From Marimonas arenosa (GTDB lineage: Bacteria; Pseudomonadota; Alphaproteobacteria; Rhodobacterales; Rhodobacteraceae): a DNA stretch of 64,000 bases. The notes under the pieces were generated by a model, which saw nothing but the letters and a program-made list of their open reading frames with translations, was not told the origin of the DNA and ran no database searches. This document shows, piece by piece, positions 7,980 through 15,816 of this stretch (position 1 is the stretch's first letter; every line of letters starts with the position of its first letter). Location of the stretch: positions 682,001 through 746,000 of the forward strand of contig NZ_JANHAX010000002.1 in the NCBI RefSeq assembly GCF_030848945.1, given 5' to 3'. The translations under genes and the position numbers were made by a program.

Positions 7980-9041
7980 ATGACAGGGACCACCGGGCCG
8001 CTGATTTTCGACGGCCACAACGATGTTCTGCTCAAGCTGCGCGGATCCGGCGGACGGGCTGCGCTGAAACTGTTCCATGAGGGCCGCGACGGACATATCG
8101 ACCTGCCGCGGGCGAAAACGGGCGGGTTTGGTGGTGGGTTCTTTGCGATCTTCGTGCCGAGTCCTGCCGATTTGGCCTCGATGAAAGCCGAGATGGAGCA
8201 GCCCGAATATGATCTGCCGCTGCCGGACCCGATTCCGCAAGCCGAGGCGCTGCCGGTGGTGATGGAGATGGCCGCGCTTCTGATGCAGCTCGAGGCCGAG
8301 GGGGCGCTGCGCATCTGTTGTTCGGTCAGCGATATCCGCAAGGCGATGGCCCAGGGCGTGCTGGCGGCAGTGATGCACATCGAGGGGGCCGAAGCGATCG
8401 ACCCGGAATTCCACGCTTTGGACGTGCTTTATGCCGCCGGGCTGCGGTCACTCGGGCCGGTCTGGAGCCGCCCGACGATCTGGGGCGAGGGGGTGCCGTT
8501 CCGCTTCCCGTCGACCGGGGATATCGGCGGTGGGCTGACCAAGGATGGCAAGCGGCTGGTGAAACGCTGCGACGAAATGGGGATCATGATCGACCTCTCG
8601 CATCTCAACGAGAAGGGGTTCTGGGACGTTGCGGAGGTTTCGACCAAGCCGCTTGTTGCGACCCATTCAAACGCCCATGCGTTGAGCTCGCATGCCCGTA
8701 ACCTGACCGATGCGCAGCTTGATGCCATCGGACAGTCGGGCGGCATGGTGGGGCTTAATTTTGCCGCCGGCTTCCTTCGGTCCGATGGGCAAATGCGCCC
8801 CGATGTGCCGATTTCGGTTATGCTGGACCACATCGATTATATGATTGGCCGGGTGGGCGAGGACCACGTCGGCCTGGGCAGCGACTTCGACGGAGCGGTG
8901 ATCCCGGAAGGGATCAAGGATCTCACGGGACTGCCGAACCTGATCGCGGCGATGCGCGAACGAGGTTACTCAGAACAACTGATTGCGAAGCTGGCGCATC
9001 AGAACTGGATGCGTGTGCTGGAGACGACATGGGGCGGGTGA
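7980..9041 (+). CDS. M19-family (renal-type) membrane dipeptidase homologue
   Basis: A 353-residue zinc hydrolase of the amidohydrolase superfamily. The HxD motif is FDGHNDVLL (H13, D15). Further expected ligands are the Glu in VMHIEGAEAI, the His in VATHSNAHAL, and the C-terminal GLGSDFDGA. Bacterial M19 enzymes cleave dipeptides and often prefer a D-residue at the C-terminal side; some open related cyclic or beta-lactam amides. There is no signal peptide, so the enzyme is cytosolic. It is first of seven same-strand genes, and the SBP gene of the importer begins 46 bases downstream, which suggests the imported compound or a product of it is the substrate. Confidence 0.9.
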   Translation: MTGTTGPLIFDGHNDVLLKLRGSGGRAALKLFHEGRDGHIDLPRAKTGGFGGGFFAIFVPSPADLASMKAEMEQPEYDLPLPDPIPQAEALPVVMEMAALLMQLEAEGALRICCSVSDIRKAMAQGVLAAVMHIEGAEAIDPEFHALDVLYAAGLRSLGPVWSRPTIWGEGVPFRFPSTGDIGGGLTKDGKRLVKRCDEMGIMIDLSHLNEKGFWDVAEVSTKPLVATHSNAHALSSHARNLTDAQLDAIGQSGGMVGLNFAAGFLRSDGQMRPDVPISVMLDHIDYMIGRVGEDHVGLGSDFDGAVIPEGIKDLTGLPNLIAAMRERGYSEQLIAKLAHQNWMRVLETTWGG

Positions 9042-9087
9042 AAGGCCGGAAAGAGCTTTTTTAAATGTCTGACAGAGGAGCGAAACG

Positions 9088-10686
9088 ATGAAGAGAAGAA
9101 TTTTCCTGGCTGCGACCGCCATGGCGCTGAGCCTGGCGGTGACGGGCCCGCAACCCGCGGTGGCGGAAACCCCGCCCAACATGCTGGTGATTGCCAACCG
9201 GATCGACGATATCACCACGCTCGACCCGGCCGAGAGCTTTGAATTCGCCGGGTCCGACGTCAGCCGCAACGTCTATGGCAAGCTGGTCAATTTCGACCCG
9301 ATGAACCTGGATGGCGGCTATATCCCCGATCTGGCCGAAAGCTGGACGGTCAGTGAGGACGGTCGCACCATCACCTTCAAGATGCGCCCGGATGTGAAAT
9401 TCCATTCCGGCAATCCGGTGACGGCGATGGATGCTGAATACTCCCTGCGCCGGGCGGTGATTCTGAACAAGACGCCGAGCTTCATCCTGACCCAGTTCGG
9501 CTTCACCGCCGACAACGTCGGCGAAACCATCGTCGCGCCCGACGACATGACGCTCTCGATCACCACCGACAAGCGTTATGCGACGTCCTTCGTGCTGAAC
9601 TGTCTGACCGCCACCATCGGCGGGATCGTCGACTCCAAGCTGGTAATGGAAAACGAGCAGGATGGCGACATGGGCAATACCTGGCTCAAGACCAACACCG
9701 CCGGATCGGGCGCTTACAAGGTGGCCAGCTGGAAGCCCAATGAAAGCGTGACGCTGGTGTCGAACCCCGATTTCTATCTCGGCGCGCCGGCGATGGAGCG
9801 GGTGATTGTGCGCCACGTGCAGGAAAGCGCATCGCAGCGGCTGCTTCTGGAGCGCGGTGACGTGGACCTTGCGCGCAACCTCAACCCCGAAGATGTGAAA
9901 GGCATCACCGGCAAGGAGGGCATCGAGGTCGACAGCGAGCTGCGCGGCCGGTTGATGTATGTCTCGGTCAACCAGAAACACCCGGAGTTGTCGAAACCCG
10001 AGGTGAAGACGGCGATCAAGTACCTGATCGACTACAAGGGGATGCAGGACAGCTTCCTGAACGGGCAATACACGATCCACCAGAACTTCCTGCCGCGCAC
10101 CTTCCTCGGTGCAATCGACGATGCGCCCTATTCGCTGAACGTCGAAAAGGCCAAGGAACTGCTGGCCGCCGCGGGCGTCAGCGATCTGAAGATCACCGCC
10201 GGCGTGCGCGAGGCGCAGGAGCGGCTGGAGATCGCGCAGTCGCTGCAGAACACCTTGGCCCAGGCCGGGATCACGCTGGAGCTGACCGTGGGCACGGGCA
10301 AGCAGATCCTCAGCAAATACCGTGCCAGGGAACTGGACATGTATATCGGTGCCTGGGGGCCGGATTACCCTGACCCGCACACCAACGCCGGCACCTTCGC
10401 CTATAACCCGGACAATTCCGACGAGGCCGGCGCCACCGGCCTGCTGGCCTGGCGCAATGCCTGGGACACCGGCGGTCTGACCGAGAAAGTGGCGGCGGCC
10501 GTGGTCGAGAATGATCGCGACGCCCGCAAGGCGATGTACGAGGAGATCCAGCGCGAATTCCTTGAGACCTCGCCCTTCGCCGTGATGTTCCAGAAGATCG
10601 AACAGACCGGACGCAACGCCAAGGTGCAGAACCTCAACCTCGGCGGTGCGACCACCGCTGTAAGCTATTGGCCGGTCACCAAGTAA
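9088..10686 (+). CDS. ABC transporter substrate-binding protein, peptide family (SBP_bac_5)
   Basis: A 532-residue periplasmic binding protein of the DppA/OppA cluster with a signal peptide cleaved near AVAE (about residue 27). The family opening TTLDPAESFEFAGSDVSRNVY and the later LAESWTVSEDGRTITFKM are present. Members bind di- and oligopeptides, heme, nickel chelates, opines and other amino compounds, so the family does not fix the ligand. The permease ATG follows directly after the stop codon with no stem-loop between them, unlike the TRAP operons nearby. Confidence 0.93.
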   Translation: MKRRIFLAATAMALSLAVTGPQPAVAETPPNMLVIANRIDDITTLDPAESFEFAGSDVSRNVYGKLVNFDPMNLDGGYIPDLAESWTVSEDGRTITFKMRPDVKFHSGNPVTAMDAEYSLRRAVILNKTPSFILTQFGFTADNVGETIVAPDDMTLSITTDKRYATSFVLNCLTATIGGIVDSKLVMENEQDGDMGNTWLKTNTAGSGAYKVASWKPNESVTLVSNPDFYLGAPAMERVIVRHVQESASQRLLLERGDVDLARNLNPEDVKGITGKEGIEVDSELRGRLMYVSVNQKHPELSKPEVKTAIKYLIDYKGMQDSFLNGQYTIHQNFLPRTFLGAIDDAPYSLNVEKAKELLAAAGVSDLKITAGVREAQERLEIAQSLQNTLAQAGITLELTVGTGKQILSKYRARELDMYIGAWGPDYPDPHTNAGTFAYNPDNSDEAGATGLLAWRNAWDTGGLTEKVAAAVVENDRDARKAMYEEIQREFLETSPFAVMFQKIEQTGRNAKVQNLNLGGATTAVSYWPVTK

Positions 10687-11748
10687 ATGGCGCTGGCCGA
10701 ACAGAACCGGGGAGGGCGGCGCGGGTCGCCCTTCCTCAAGCACTGGGTGATCCCGGCGGGCAAGACATTGGTATCGATCGCCGCGACGATGCTGGGTCTG
10801 CTGTTTGTCACCTTCGTGATCGGACGGGTGATGCCGATCGACCCGGTGCTGTCGATCGTCGGCGAGAGCGCCTCGAAGGCCACCTATGATGCGGCGCGCG
10901 AGGCGCTGGGGCTCGACAAGCCGCTGGTGGTGCAGTTCTTCATCTATATCGGCGACGTGGTGCGCGGCGATTTCGGCATGTCGCTGTTGACCGCGCATCC
11001 GGTCAGCGAGGACATCAAGCGCGTTTTCCCGGCGACGCTGGAGCTGGCCACGTTGGGCACGCTGTTCGGTGTCGTGCTCGGGGTGCCGCTGGGGGTGATT
11101 GCGGCGGTCAAGCGCGGGTCTTGGATCGACCAGGTGGCCCGGGTGGTGGCGCTCGTTGGCTATTCGATGCCGATCTTCTGGCTGGGGCTGATGGGGCTCT
11201 TGATCTTCTATGGGATTCTCGGCTGGGTCGGCGGGCCCGGGCGGCTGGACATTTTCTATGAGGATATCGTGCCAGCCCGGACCGGCATGATTCTGATCGA
11301 CTCGGCGCTCGACGGGAACTGGAGCGTTTTTCGCAACGCGTTTTCGCATATCGTGCTGCCGGCGACTTTGCTGGGGTATTATTCGCTGGCCTATATCAGC
11401 CGGATGACACGCAGCTTCATGCTGGAGCAGCTGAGCGCGGAATACATCACCACGGCACGGGTCAAGGGATTGCCGGAGCGGACCGTGATCTGGCGCCATG
11501 CGCTGGGCAATATACGGGTGCAGCTCATTACGGTGATTGCACTCAGTTACGCCAACCTGCTGGAAGGCTCGGTTCTGACCGAGATCATCTTCAGCTGGCC
11601 GGGGATCGGGCAATACATCACCAACGCGCTGTTGTCGGCGGATATGAACGCGGTGCTGGGCGGAACGGTGGTGGTCGGATTGATCTTCATCCTGCTCAAC
11701 ATCTTTTCCGACCTTCTGTACAAATTCTTCGATCCGAGGGCGAAATGA
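10687..11748 (+). CDS. ABC transporter permease, DppB type
   Basis: A 353-residue inner-membrane permease with about six helices. The ABC-permease EAA-type loop near YITTARVKGLPERTVIWRHALGN is the ATPase contact. The N-terminal part is typical of peptide-type permeases (TFVIGRVMPIDPVLSIVG). Its ATG follows the binding-protein stop without a gap and its end overlaps the second permease by four bases (ATGA), so the genes are translationally coupled. Confidence 0.93.
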   Translation: MALAEQNRGGRRGSPFLKHWVIPAGKTLVSIAATMLGLLFVTFVIGRVMPIDPVLSIVGESASKATYDAAREALGLDKPLVVQFFIYIGDVVRGDFGMSLLTAHPVSEDIKRVFPATLELATLGTLFGVVLGVPLGVIAAVKRGSWIDQVARVVALVGYSMPIFWLGLMGLLIFYGILGWVGGPGRLDIFYEDIVPARTGMILIDSALDGNWSVFRNAFSHIVLPATLLGYYSLAYISRMTRSFMLEQLSAEYITTARVKGLPERTVIWRHALGNIRVQLITVIALSYANLLEGSVLTEIIFSWPGIGQYITNALLSADMNAVLGGTVVVGLIFILLNIFSDLLYKFFDPRAK

Positions 11749-12674
11749 GCGTGAGCGAGCCGCACAAGGAAAGCTGGCGCGAGTGGCTGATGACCGACGC
11801 ACCACATTCGCGCGGGCAGGCGCGGGCGGCGGCTTGGTATCACGGCTGGTTGACCTTTCGCGGCAATGCCATGGCAATGGCGGGACTGATCATCCTGGTC
11901 GGGCTTTTGCTGGTGGCGGCGTTTGCGCCCTGGCTGGCGCCGCAGGATCCGTTCACGCAGGACCTCGCCGGGCGCTTGCAGCCGCCGGGGAGCGAGGGGC
12001 ATCTGCTGGGCACCGACAGCCTGGGCCGCGATATCCTGAGCCGGTTGATCTATGGCAGCCGCATCACGCTTTATATCGTGCTTCTGGTGGCGCTGATCGC
12101 GCCGGGGGCGGGGCTGCTGGTGGGTACCATCGCGGGCTACGCCGGCGGCTGGATCGACGTGGTTCTGATGCGGATCACCGATATCTTCCTGGCCTTCCCG
12201 CGGCTGGTGCTGGCGCTGGCTTTCGTCGCCGCGCTGGGAGCGGGGATCGAGAACGCGGTGCTGGCGATATCGTTGACGGCATGGCCGCCTTACGCGCGGA
12301 TCGCCCGGGCCGAGACGCTGACGATCCGCAGTTCGGACTATATCAGCGCGGTGAAGCTGCAGGGGGCGGGGCCCTTGCGGATCATCATCAAGCATATCTG
12401 GCCCTTGTGCATTTCCTCGCTGATCGTGCGGGTGACGCTGGACATGGCCGGCGTGATCCTGGCCGCGGCGGGCCTGGGCTTTTTGGGTCTTGGCGCGCAG
12501 CCACCCTCGCCCGAATGGGGGGCGATGATTTCCGAGGGGCGCAAATTCATTCTCGACCATTGGTGGGTGGCGACGATGCCGGGGCTGGCGATCTTCACGG
12601 TGTCGTTGGCGTTCAACCTGCTGGGCGACGGGCTGCGCGACGTGCTCGATCCGAAAAGCGGGGACCAGGGATGA
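11745..12674 (+). CDS. ABC transporter permease, DppC type
   Basis: A 309-residue partner permease. The N-terminal OppC-like helix is followed by the hallmark LLGTDSLGRDILSRLIYGSR, and the EAA loop is YISAVKLQGAGPLRIIIKHIWP. It overlaps the first permease by four bases. Downstream, where dppD-type genes usually follow at once, there is a 166-base gap filled with four hairpins. Confidence 0.93.
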   Translation: MSVSEPHKESWREWLMTDAPHSRGQARAAAWYHGWLTFRGNAMAMAGLIILVGLLLVAAFAPWLAPQDPFTQDLAGRLQPPGSEGHLLGTDSLGRDILSRLIYGSRITLYIVLLVALIAPGAGLLVGTIAGYAGGWIDVVLMRITDIFLAFPRLVLALAFVAALGAGIENAVLAISLTAWPPYARIARAETLTIRSSDYISAVKLQGAGPLRIIIKHIWPLCISSLIVRVTLDMAGVILAAAGLGFLGLGAQPPSPEWGAMISEGRKFILDHWWVATMPGLAIFTVSLAFNLLGDGLRDVLDPKSGDQG

Positions 12675-12844
12675 TGCGCGTTTCATTTGGTATCCGACGC
12701 GAGCCGTTTTCCGACGCGGAAAACGGTTGGGATTTCGGCGCGAAATCCGGGGCGCGCACGGGCTGCAGCGAAAACAATACGATTTCCGCGCCGGAAATCG
12801 GAACGGAATTCGTGTCGAATTCCGGTGCGGGTGGTTTGAAATGA
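12671..12844 (+). CDS. Possible 57-codon linking ORF across the hairpin array
   Basis: An open frame begins at ATG 12671, overlapping the permease stop, and ends with a TGA at 12842-12844 that overlaps the ATG of the next ATPase gene. It could keep ribosomes moving from the permease to the ATPase gene, whose own ribosome-binding site is poor. The encoded peptide is low complexity in character (starts MMRVSFGIRREPFSD) and resembles nothing I recognise. It is more likely a coupling device or chance than a functional protein. Confidence 0.2.
   Translation: MMRVSFGIRREPFSDAENGWDFGAKSGARTGCSENNTISAPEIGTEFVSNSGAGGLK
12704..12824. repeat. Array of four consecutive palindromic hairpins
   Basis: Four separate perfect stem-loops follow each other. 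(1) CCGTTTTCC and GGAAAACGG, loop GACGC, 12704-12726. (2) GGATTTCG and CGAAATCC, loop GCG, 12730-12748. (3) CGATTTCCG and CGGAAATCG, loop CGC, 12780-12800. (4) CGGAATTCG and CGAATTCCG, loop TGT, 12804-12824. Stems are 8-9 bp with an AT-rich core and a GC rim. The arms differ but share a G-A/T-run-C design, as in dispersed palindromic repeat families. They sit inside an operon between a permease and an ATPase gene. Confidence 0.85.
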
Positions 12845-13695
12845 GCCTGCTTGATGTGGAAAACCTTTGTGTCACCTTCCCGACCCGGCGCGGTGAATTC
12901 CAGGCCGTGCGCGGGGTCAGTTTCACGCTTGGGCAGGAACGGCTGGGGATCGTCGGCGAGAGCGGGTCGGGCAAGTCGATGACCGGACGGGCCATCCTGC
13001 GGCTGATCCGTCCGCCGGGGCGGGTCGAGGCGGATCACATGCGGCTCGAGGGGCGCGAGCTGTTGCAGATGTCCGAGAAGGAAATGCAGGGCGTGCGCGG
13101 CCAGAAGATTTCGATGGTGATGCAGGACCCGAAATTTTCGCTCAACCCGGTGATGAAGATCGGCGAACAGATCATCGAGATCTATCGCTTTCATACCGGC
13201 GCGGGACGCAAGGCGGCCTGGGCCAAGGCGGTGGAGATGCTGGAGGCGGTGTCGATCCGCGACCAGGAACGGGTGATGCGGGCCTATCCGCACGAGATGT
13301 CGGGCGGCATGGGCCAGCGGATCATGATCGCAATGATGCTGGTGACCGAGCCCAAGATCCTGATCGCGGATGAACCGACGTCGGCCCTCGACGTCTCGGT
13401 GCAGACCCAGGTGCTGCAGATCATGGACCGGCTGGTGCGAGAACGCGGCATGGGGCTGATCTTCATCAGCCACGACCTGAACTTGGTGGCGAGTTTCTGC
13501 GACCGGGTGCTGATCATGTATGCCGGCCGCATCGTCGAAACCTGCGAGGCCGACAAGCTGCACGAGGCGCAACATCCTTACACACGGGGTCTGCTGAATT
13601 CTCTGCCGCGGTTGGATGAGCCAAGTGAGAGGCTCGACGTGCTGACCCGCGATCCGGCCTGGATGGAAGAGACAAGTGTGAGCGGGCGGGTATGA
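12841..13695 (+). CDS. ABC transporter ATP-binding protein, DppD type
   Basis: A 284-residue ATPase with Walker A GESGSGKS (39-46), signature MSGGMGQR in place of LSGGQ, and Walker B ILIADEPTSALD. The C-terminal oligopeptide/dipeptide extension HPYTRGLLNSLPRLDEP is present. I use ATG 12841; the frame stays open upstream through two of the hairpins, but that stretch does not resemble ABC protein sequence. Shine-Dalgarno pairing is weak, consistent with coupling to upstream translation. It overlaps the next gene by four bases. Confidence 0.92.
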   Translation: MSLLDVENLCVTFPTRRGEFQAVRGVSFTLGQERLGIVGESGSGKSMTGRAILRLIRPPGRVEADHMRLEGRELLQMSEKEMQGVRGQKISMVMQDPKFSLNPVMKIGEQIIEIYRFHTGAGRKAAWAKAVEMLEAVSIRDQERVMRAYPHEMSGGMGQRIMIAMMLVTEPKILIADEPTSALDVSVQTQVLQIMDRLVRERGMGLIFISHDLNLVASFCDRVLIMYAGRIVETCEADKLHEAQHPYTRGLLNSLPRLDEPSERLDVLTRDPAWMEETSVSGRV

Positions 13696-14456
13696 GCAGC
13701 CTCGAGTTCGAGAACCTGAACGTCTGGTTCGGGGACGGACCTGACCGGGTGGACGCGGTGACAGGCGCCACCTTCGATGTCGAGTCGGGAACGAGTTTCG
13801 GGCTGGTGGGCGAGTCGGGATCGGGCAAGTCCACCATCCTGCGGGCGCTGGTCGGGCTGGCGCGCAACTGGTCGGGGCGGATGACCGTCGGTGGCTTGGA
13901 GCTTCGCGGCTACAAGCGACCGAGGGCGTTCTACCGGGACGTGCAGATGGTGTTCCAGGACCCCTATGCGTCGCTGCACCCGCGGCAGACGGTGGACGCG
14001 GTTCTGGGCGAGACGCTGAAACTGCACGGGTTTTCCGACATCGATCGGCGGATCAAGACGCTGCTGGACGATGTCGGACTGGGGCCGGAATTCCGCTTCC
14101 GTTATCCGCACCAGATTTCGGGTGGGCAGCGGCAGCGGGTGGCGATTGCCCGGGCGTTGGCGCCGGAGCCGTCGGTGCTTCTGCTGGACGAGCCGACCTC
14201 GGCGCTGGATGTATCGGTTCAGGCCGAGGTGCTGAACCTTCTGGTCGATCTGCGCAAGGAACGGTCGCTGACCTATCTGATGGTCAGCCATGACCTCGCT
14301 GTGGTCGGCCATATGTGCGAGCGCGTGGCGGTGATGCAGGACGGCGAGATCGTCGAGCTGCTGGGCGTGGCGGAGATGCGGGCGATGGAGGTGAAACACC
14401 CCTATACGCGGCATCTTCTGGAGGCCTCGGTCGGATACAACCCGCGCGAGGCTTGA
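13692..14456 (+). CDS. ABC transporter ATP-binding protein, DppF type
   Basis: A 254-residue second ATPase with Walker A GESGSGKS (40-47), Q-loop VFQDPYASLHPRQT, signature ISGGQRQRVAIARAL and Walker B VLLLDEPTSALD. It pairs with the preceding ATPase to drive the two permeases. The C-terminus has the family motif HPYTRHLLEAS. The ATGA overlap with the upstream gene shows co-translation. Confidence 0.93.
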   Translation: MSSLEFENLNVWFGDGPDRVDAVTGATFDVESGTSFGLVGESGSGKSTILRALVGLARNWSGRMTVGGLELRGYKRPRAFYRDVQMVFQDPYASLHPRQTVDAVLGETLKLHGFSDIDRRIKTLLDDVGLGPEFRFRYPHQISGGQRQRVAIARALAPEPSVLLLDEPTSALDVSVQAEVLNLLVDLRKERSLTYLMVSHDLAVVGHMCERVAVMQDGEIVELLGVAEMRAMEVKHPYTRHLLEASVGYNPREA

Positions 14457-14507
14457 CCGACTCAGGGGTTCGTTCGCACACTAACAACAGCAGCGGAGGG
14501 TGTGCAG

Positions 14508-15686
14508 ATGAGCAAACTTGTCATTCGGAATGTCGGGATGATTCTGTCGGGGAAGATGGAGGAGCCGATCCTCGACGGTGACTGCGTGGTCGCTGTTGAT
14601 GGCAAGATCACGCAAATCGGCGACGAGACGGACATCGATTGCGACGGCGCCGAAACGGAGGTCGACGCCCACGGCGTGACCCTCGCGCCGGGGCTGATCG
14701 ACAGCCACGTCCACCCGGTGGTGGGCGACTATACCCCGCGCCAGCAACAGCTGCACTGGATCGACTCGACCCTGCATGGTGGGGTGACGACGCTGGTGTC
14801 CGCGGGTGAGGTCCACATGCCGGGGCGGCCCAAGGACGTGGTCGGCCTCAAGGCGATGGCGATTGCGGCGCAGCGCTGGTACGAGAATTTCCGGCCCTCG
14901 GGGATGAAGGTCATGGCCGGCGCGCCGGTGATCGAGCATGGCATGGTCGAGCAGGATTTCAAGGACATGGCCGAGGCCGGTGTGACCCTGCTGGGCGAGG
15001 TCGGGCTGGGCACGGTCAAGGACGGCAAGACCGCGAAACAGATGGTTGACTGGGCGCGGAAATACGGCATTCAAAGCACGATCCATACCGGCGGGCCGTC
15101 GATCCCGGGTTCTGGGCTGATCGATGCCGACATGGTGCTGGAAACCGGGACCGACGTGATCGGACATATCAACGGCGGCCATTCGGCGCTGCCCGACGAT
15201 CAGATCATGTGCCTGTGCGAAAGCTGCACCGCGGGCCTGGAGATCGTGCACAATGGCAACGAACGCGCGGCGCTGCTGACGCTGAACACCGCGCGGGAAC
15301 TCAAACAGATGGACCGGATCATCCTGGGCACCGACGGGCCGGCGGGTTCTGGGGTGCAGCCGCTGGGGATATTGCGGATGGTGGCGATGCTGGCCTCGCT
15401 GGGCCACGTCAAGGCCGAGGTGGCGTTCTGCTTTGCCAATGGCAATACAGCGCGGCAACGGGGTCTCGATCAGGGGATCATGGAAGTCGGCCGCCCGGCC
15501 GACTTCGTGCTGATGGACCAGGCCCAGCATGCGCCGGGCAAGGACATGCTGGAATCGGTTGAGCTGGGCAACCTGCCGGGTGTGGGCATGACGGTGATCG
15601 ATGGCGTCGTGCGGTCGATGCGGTCGCGCAATACGCCGCCGGCGCAACGGCTGCCCGAGGTGACGAAGGGCCAGGCGCCGGCCTGA
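14508..15686 (+). CDS. Enamidase-like amidohydrolase
   Basis: A 392-residue metal-dependent cyclic amidohydrolase. The HxH motif is LIDSHVHP (H67, H69); later ligands are the Glu of LLGEVGLGT, the His of TIHTGG, the His of IGHINGG and the Asp of LGTDGPAGSG. From memory it aligns along its whole length with the enamidase of Eubacterium barkeri nicotinate fermentation, including the opening RNVG, GRPKD and a closing RNTPPAQR. That enzyme opens tetrahydro-6-oxonicotinate to formylglutarate. The start is ATG 14508, seven bases after GGAGGG. No other nicotinate-pathway genes are present, so the substrate here is probably a different lactam or enamide. Confidence 0.82.
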   Translation: MSKLVIRNVGMILSGKMEEPILDGDCVVAVDGKITQIGDETDIDCDGAETEVDAHGVTLAPGLIDSHVHPVVGDYTPRQQQLHWIDSTLHGGVTTLVSAGEVHMPGRPKDVVGLKAMAIAAQRWYENFRPSGMKVMAGAPVIEHGMVEQDFKDMAEAGVTLLGEVGLGTVKDGKTAKQMVDWARKYGIQSTIHTGGPSIPGSGLIDADMVLETGTDVIGHINGGHSALPDDQIMCLCESCTAGLEIVHNGNERAALLTLNTARELKQMDRIILGTDGPAGSGVQPLGILRMVAMLASLGHVKAEVAFCFANGNTARQRGLDQGIMEVGRPADFVLMDQAQHAPGKDMLESVELGNLPGVGMTVIDGVVRSMRSRNTPPAQRLPEVTKGQAPA

Positions 15687-15725
15687 ACCAGGCTTCGGGC
15701 CGCGGGTCGGGAGGGGAGGGCCGGC

Positions 15726-15805
15726 GTGGGGGTTTCACACCCCCACACCCCCGTGGAGTATTTCCGGCAAGATGAAATCAGGCCCGGCGCGGTGCTTCAT
15801 CTTGC
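15726..15805. repeat. Convergent intergenic palindromic repeat element
   Basis: Between two convergent operons there is an 8-bp hairpin (GTGGGGGT paired with ACCCCCAC, 15726-15746), then GAGTATTTCCGGCAAGA (15756-15772), then an inverted pair GCAAGATGAA (15767-15776) and TTCATCTTGC (15796-15805). The GAGTATTT...CAAGA part recurs at 27832. It may act as a bidirectional terminator and looks like a family of dispersed intergenic repeats. Confidence 0.6.
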
Positions 15806-15816
15806 TGCAAAACCTC

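Noticed and set aside
9061-11877. A 938-codon open frame on the minus strand
   Set aside because: It lies entirely antisense to the ABC binding-protein and permease genes and is a product of their high-G+C codon pattern. Its composition (rich in R, H, Q, G) is not protein-like.
12704-12824. Possible CRISPR array
   Set aside because: The units are palindromes with different sequences and very short separation. There are no identical repeats with regular spacers and no cas genes.
9088-14456. Naming the ABC transporter as a dipeptide (dpp), nickel or glutathione system
   Set aside because: The families of all five subunits fit several ligands; nothing in the sequence singles out one.
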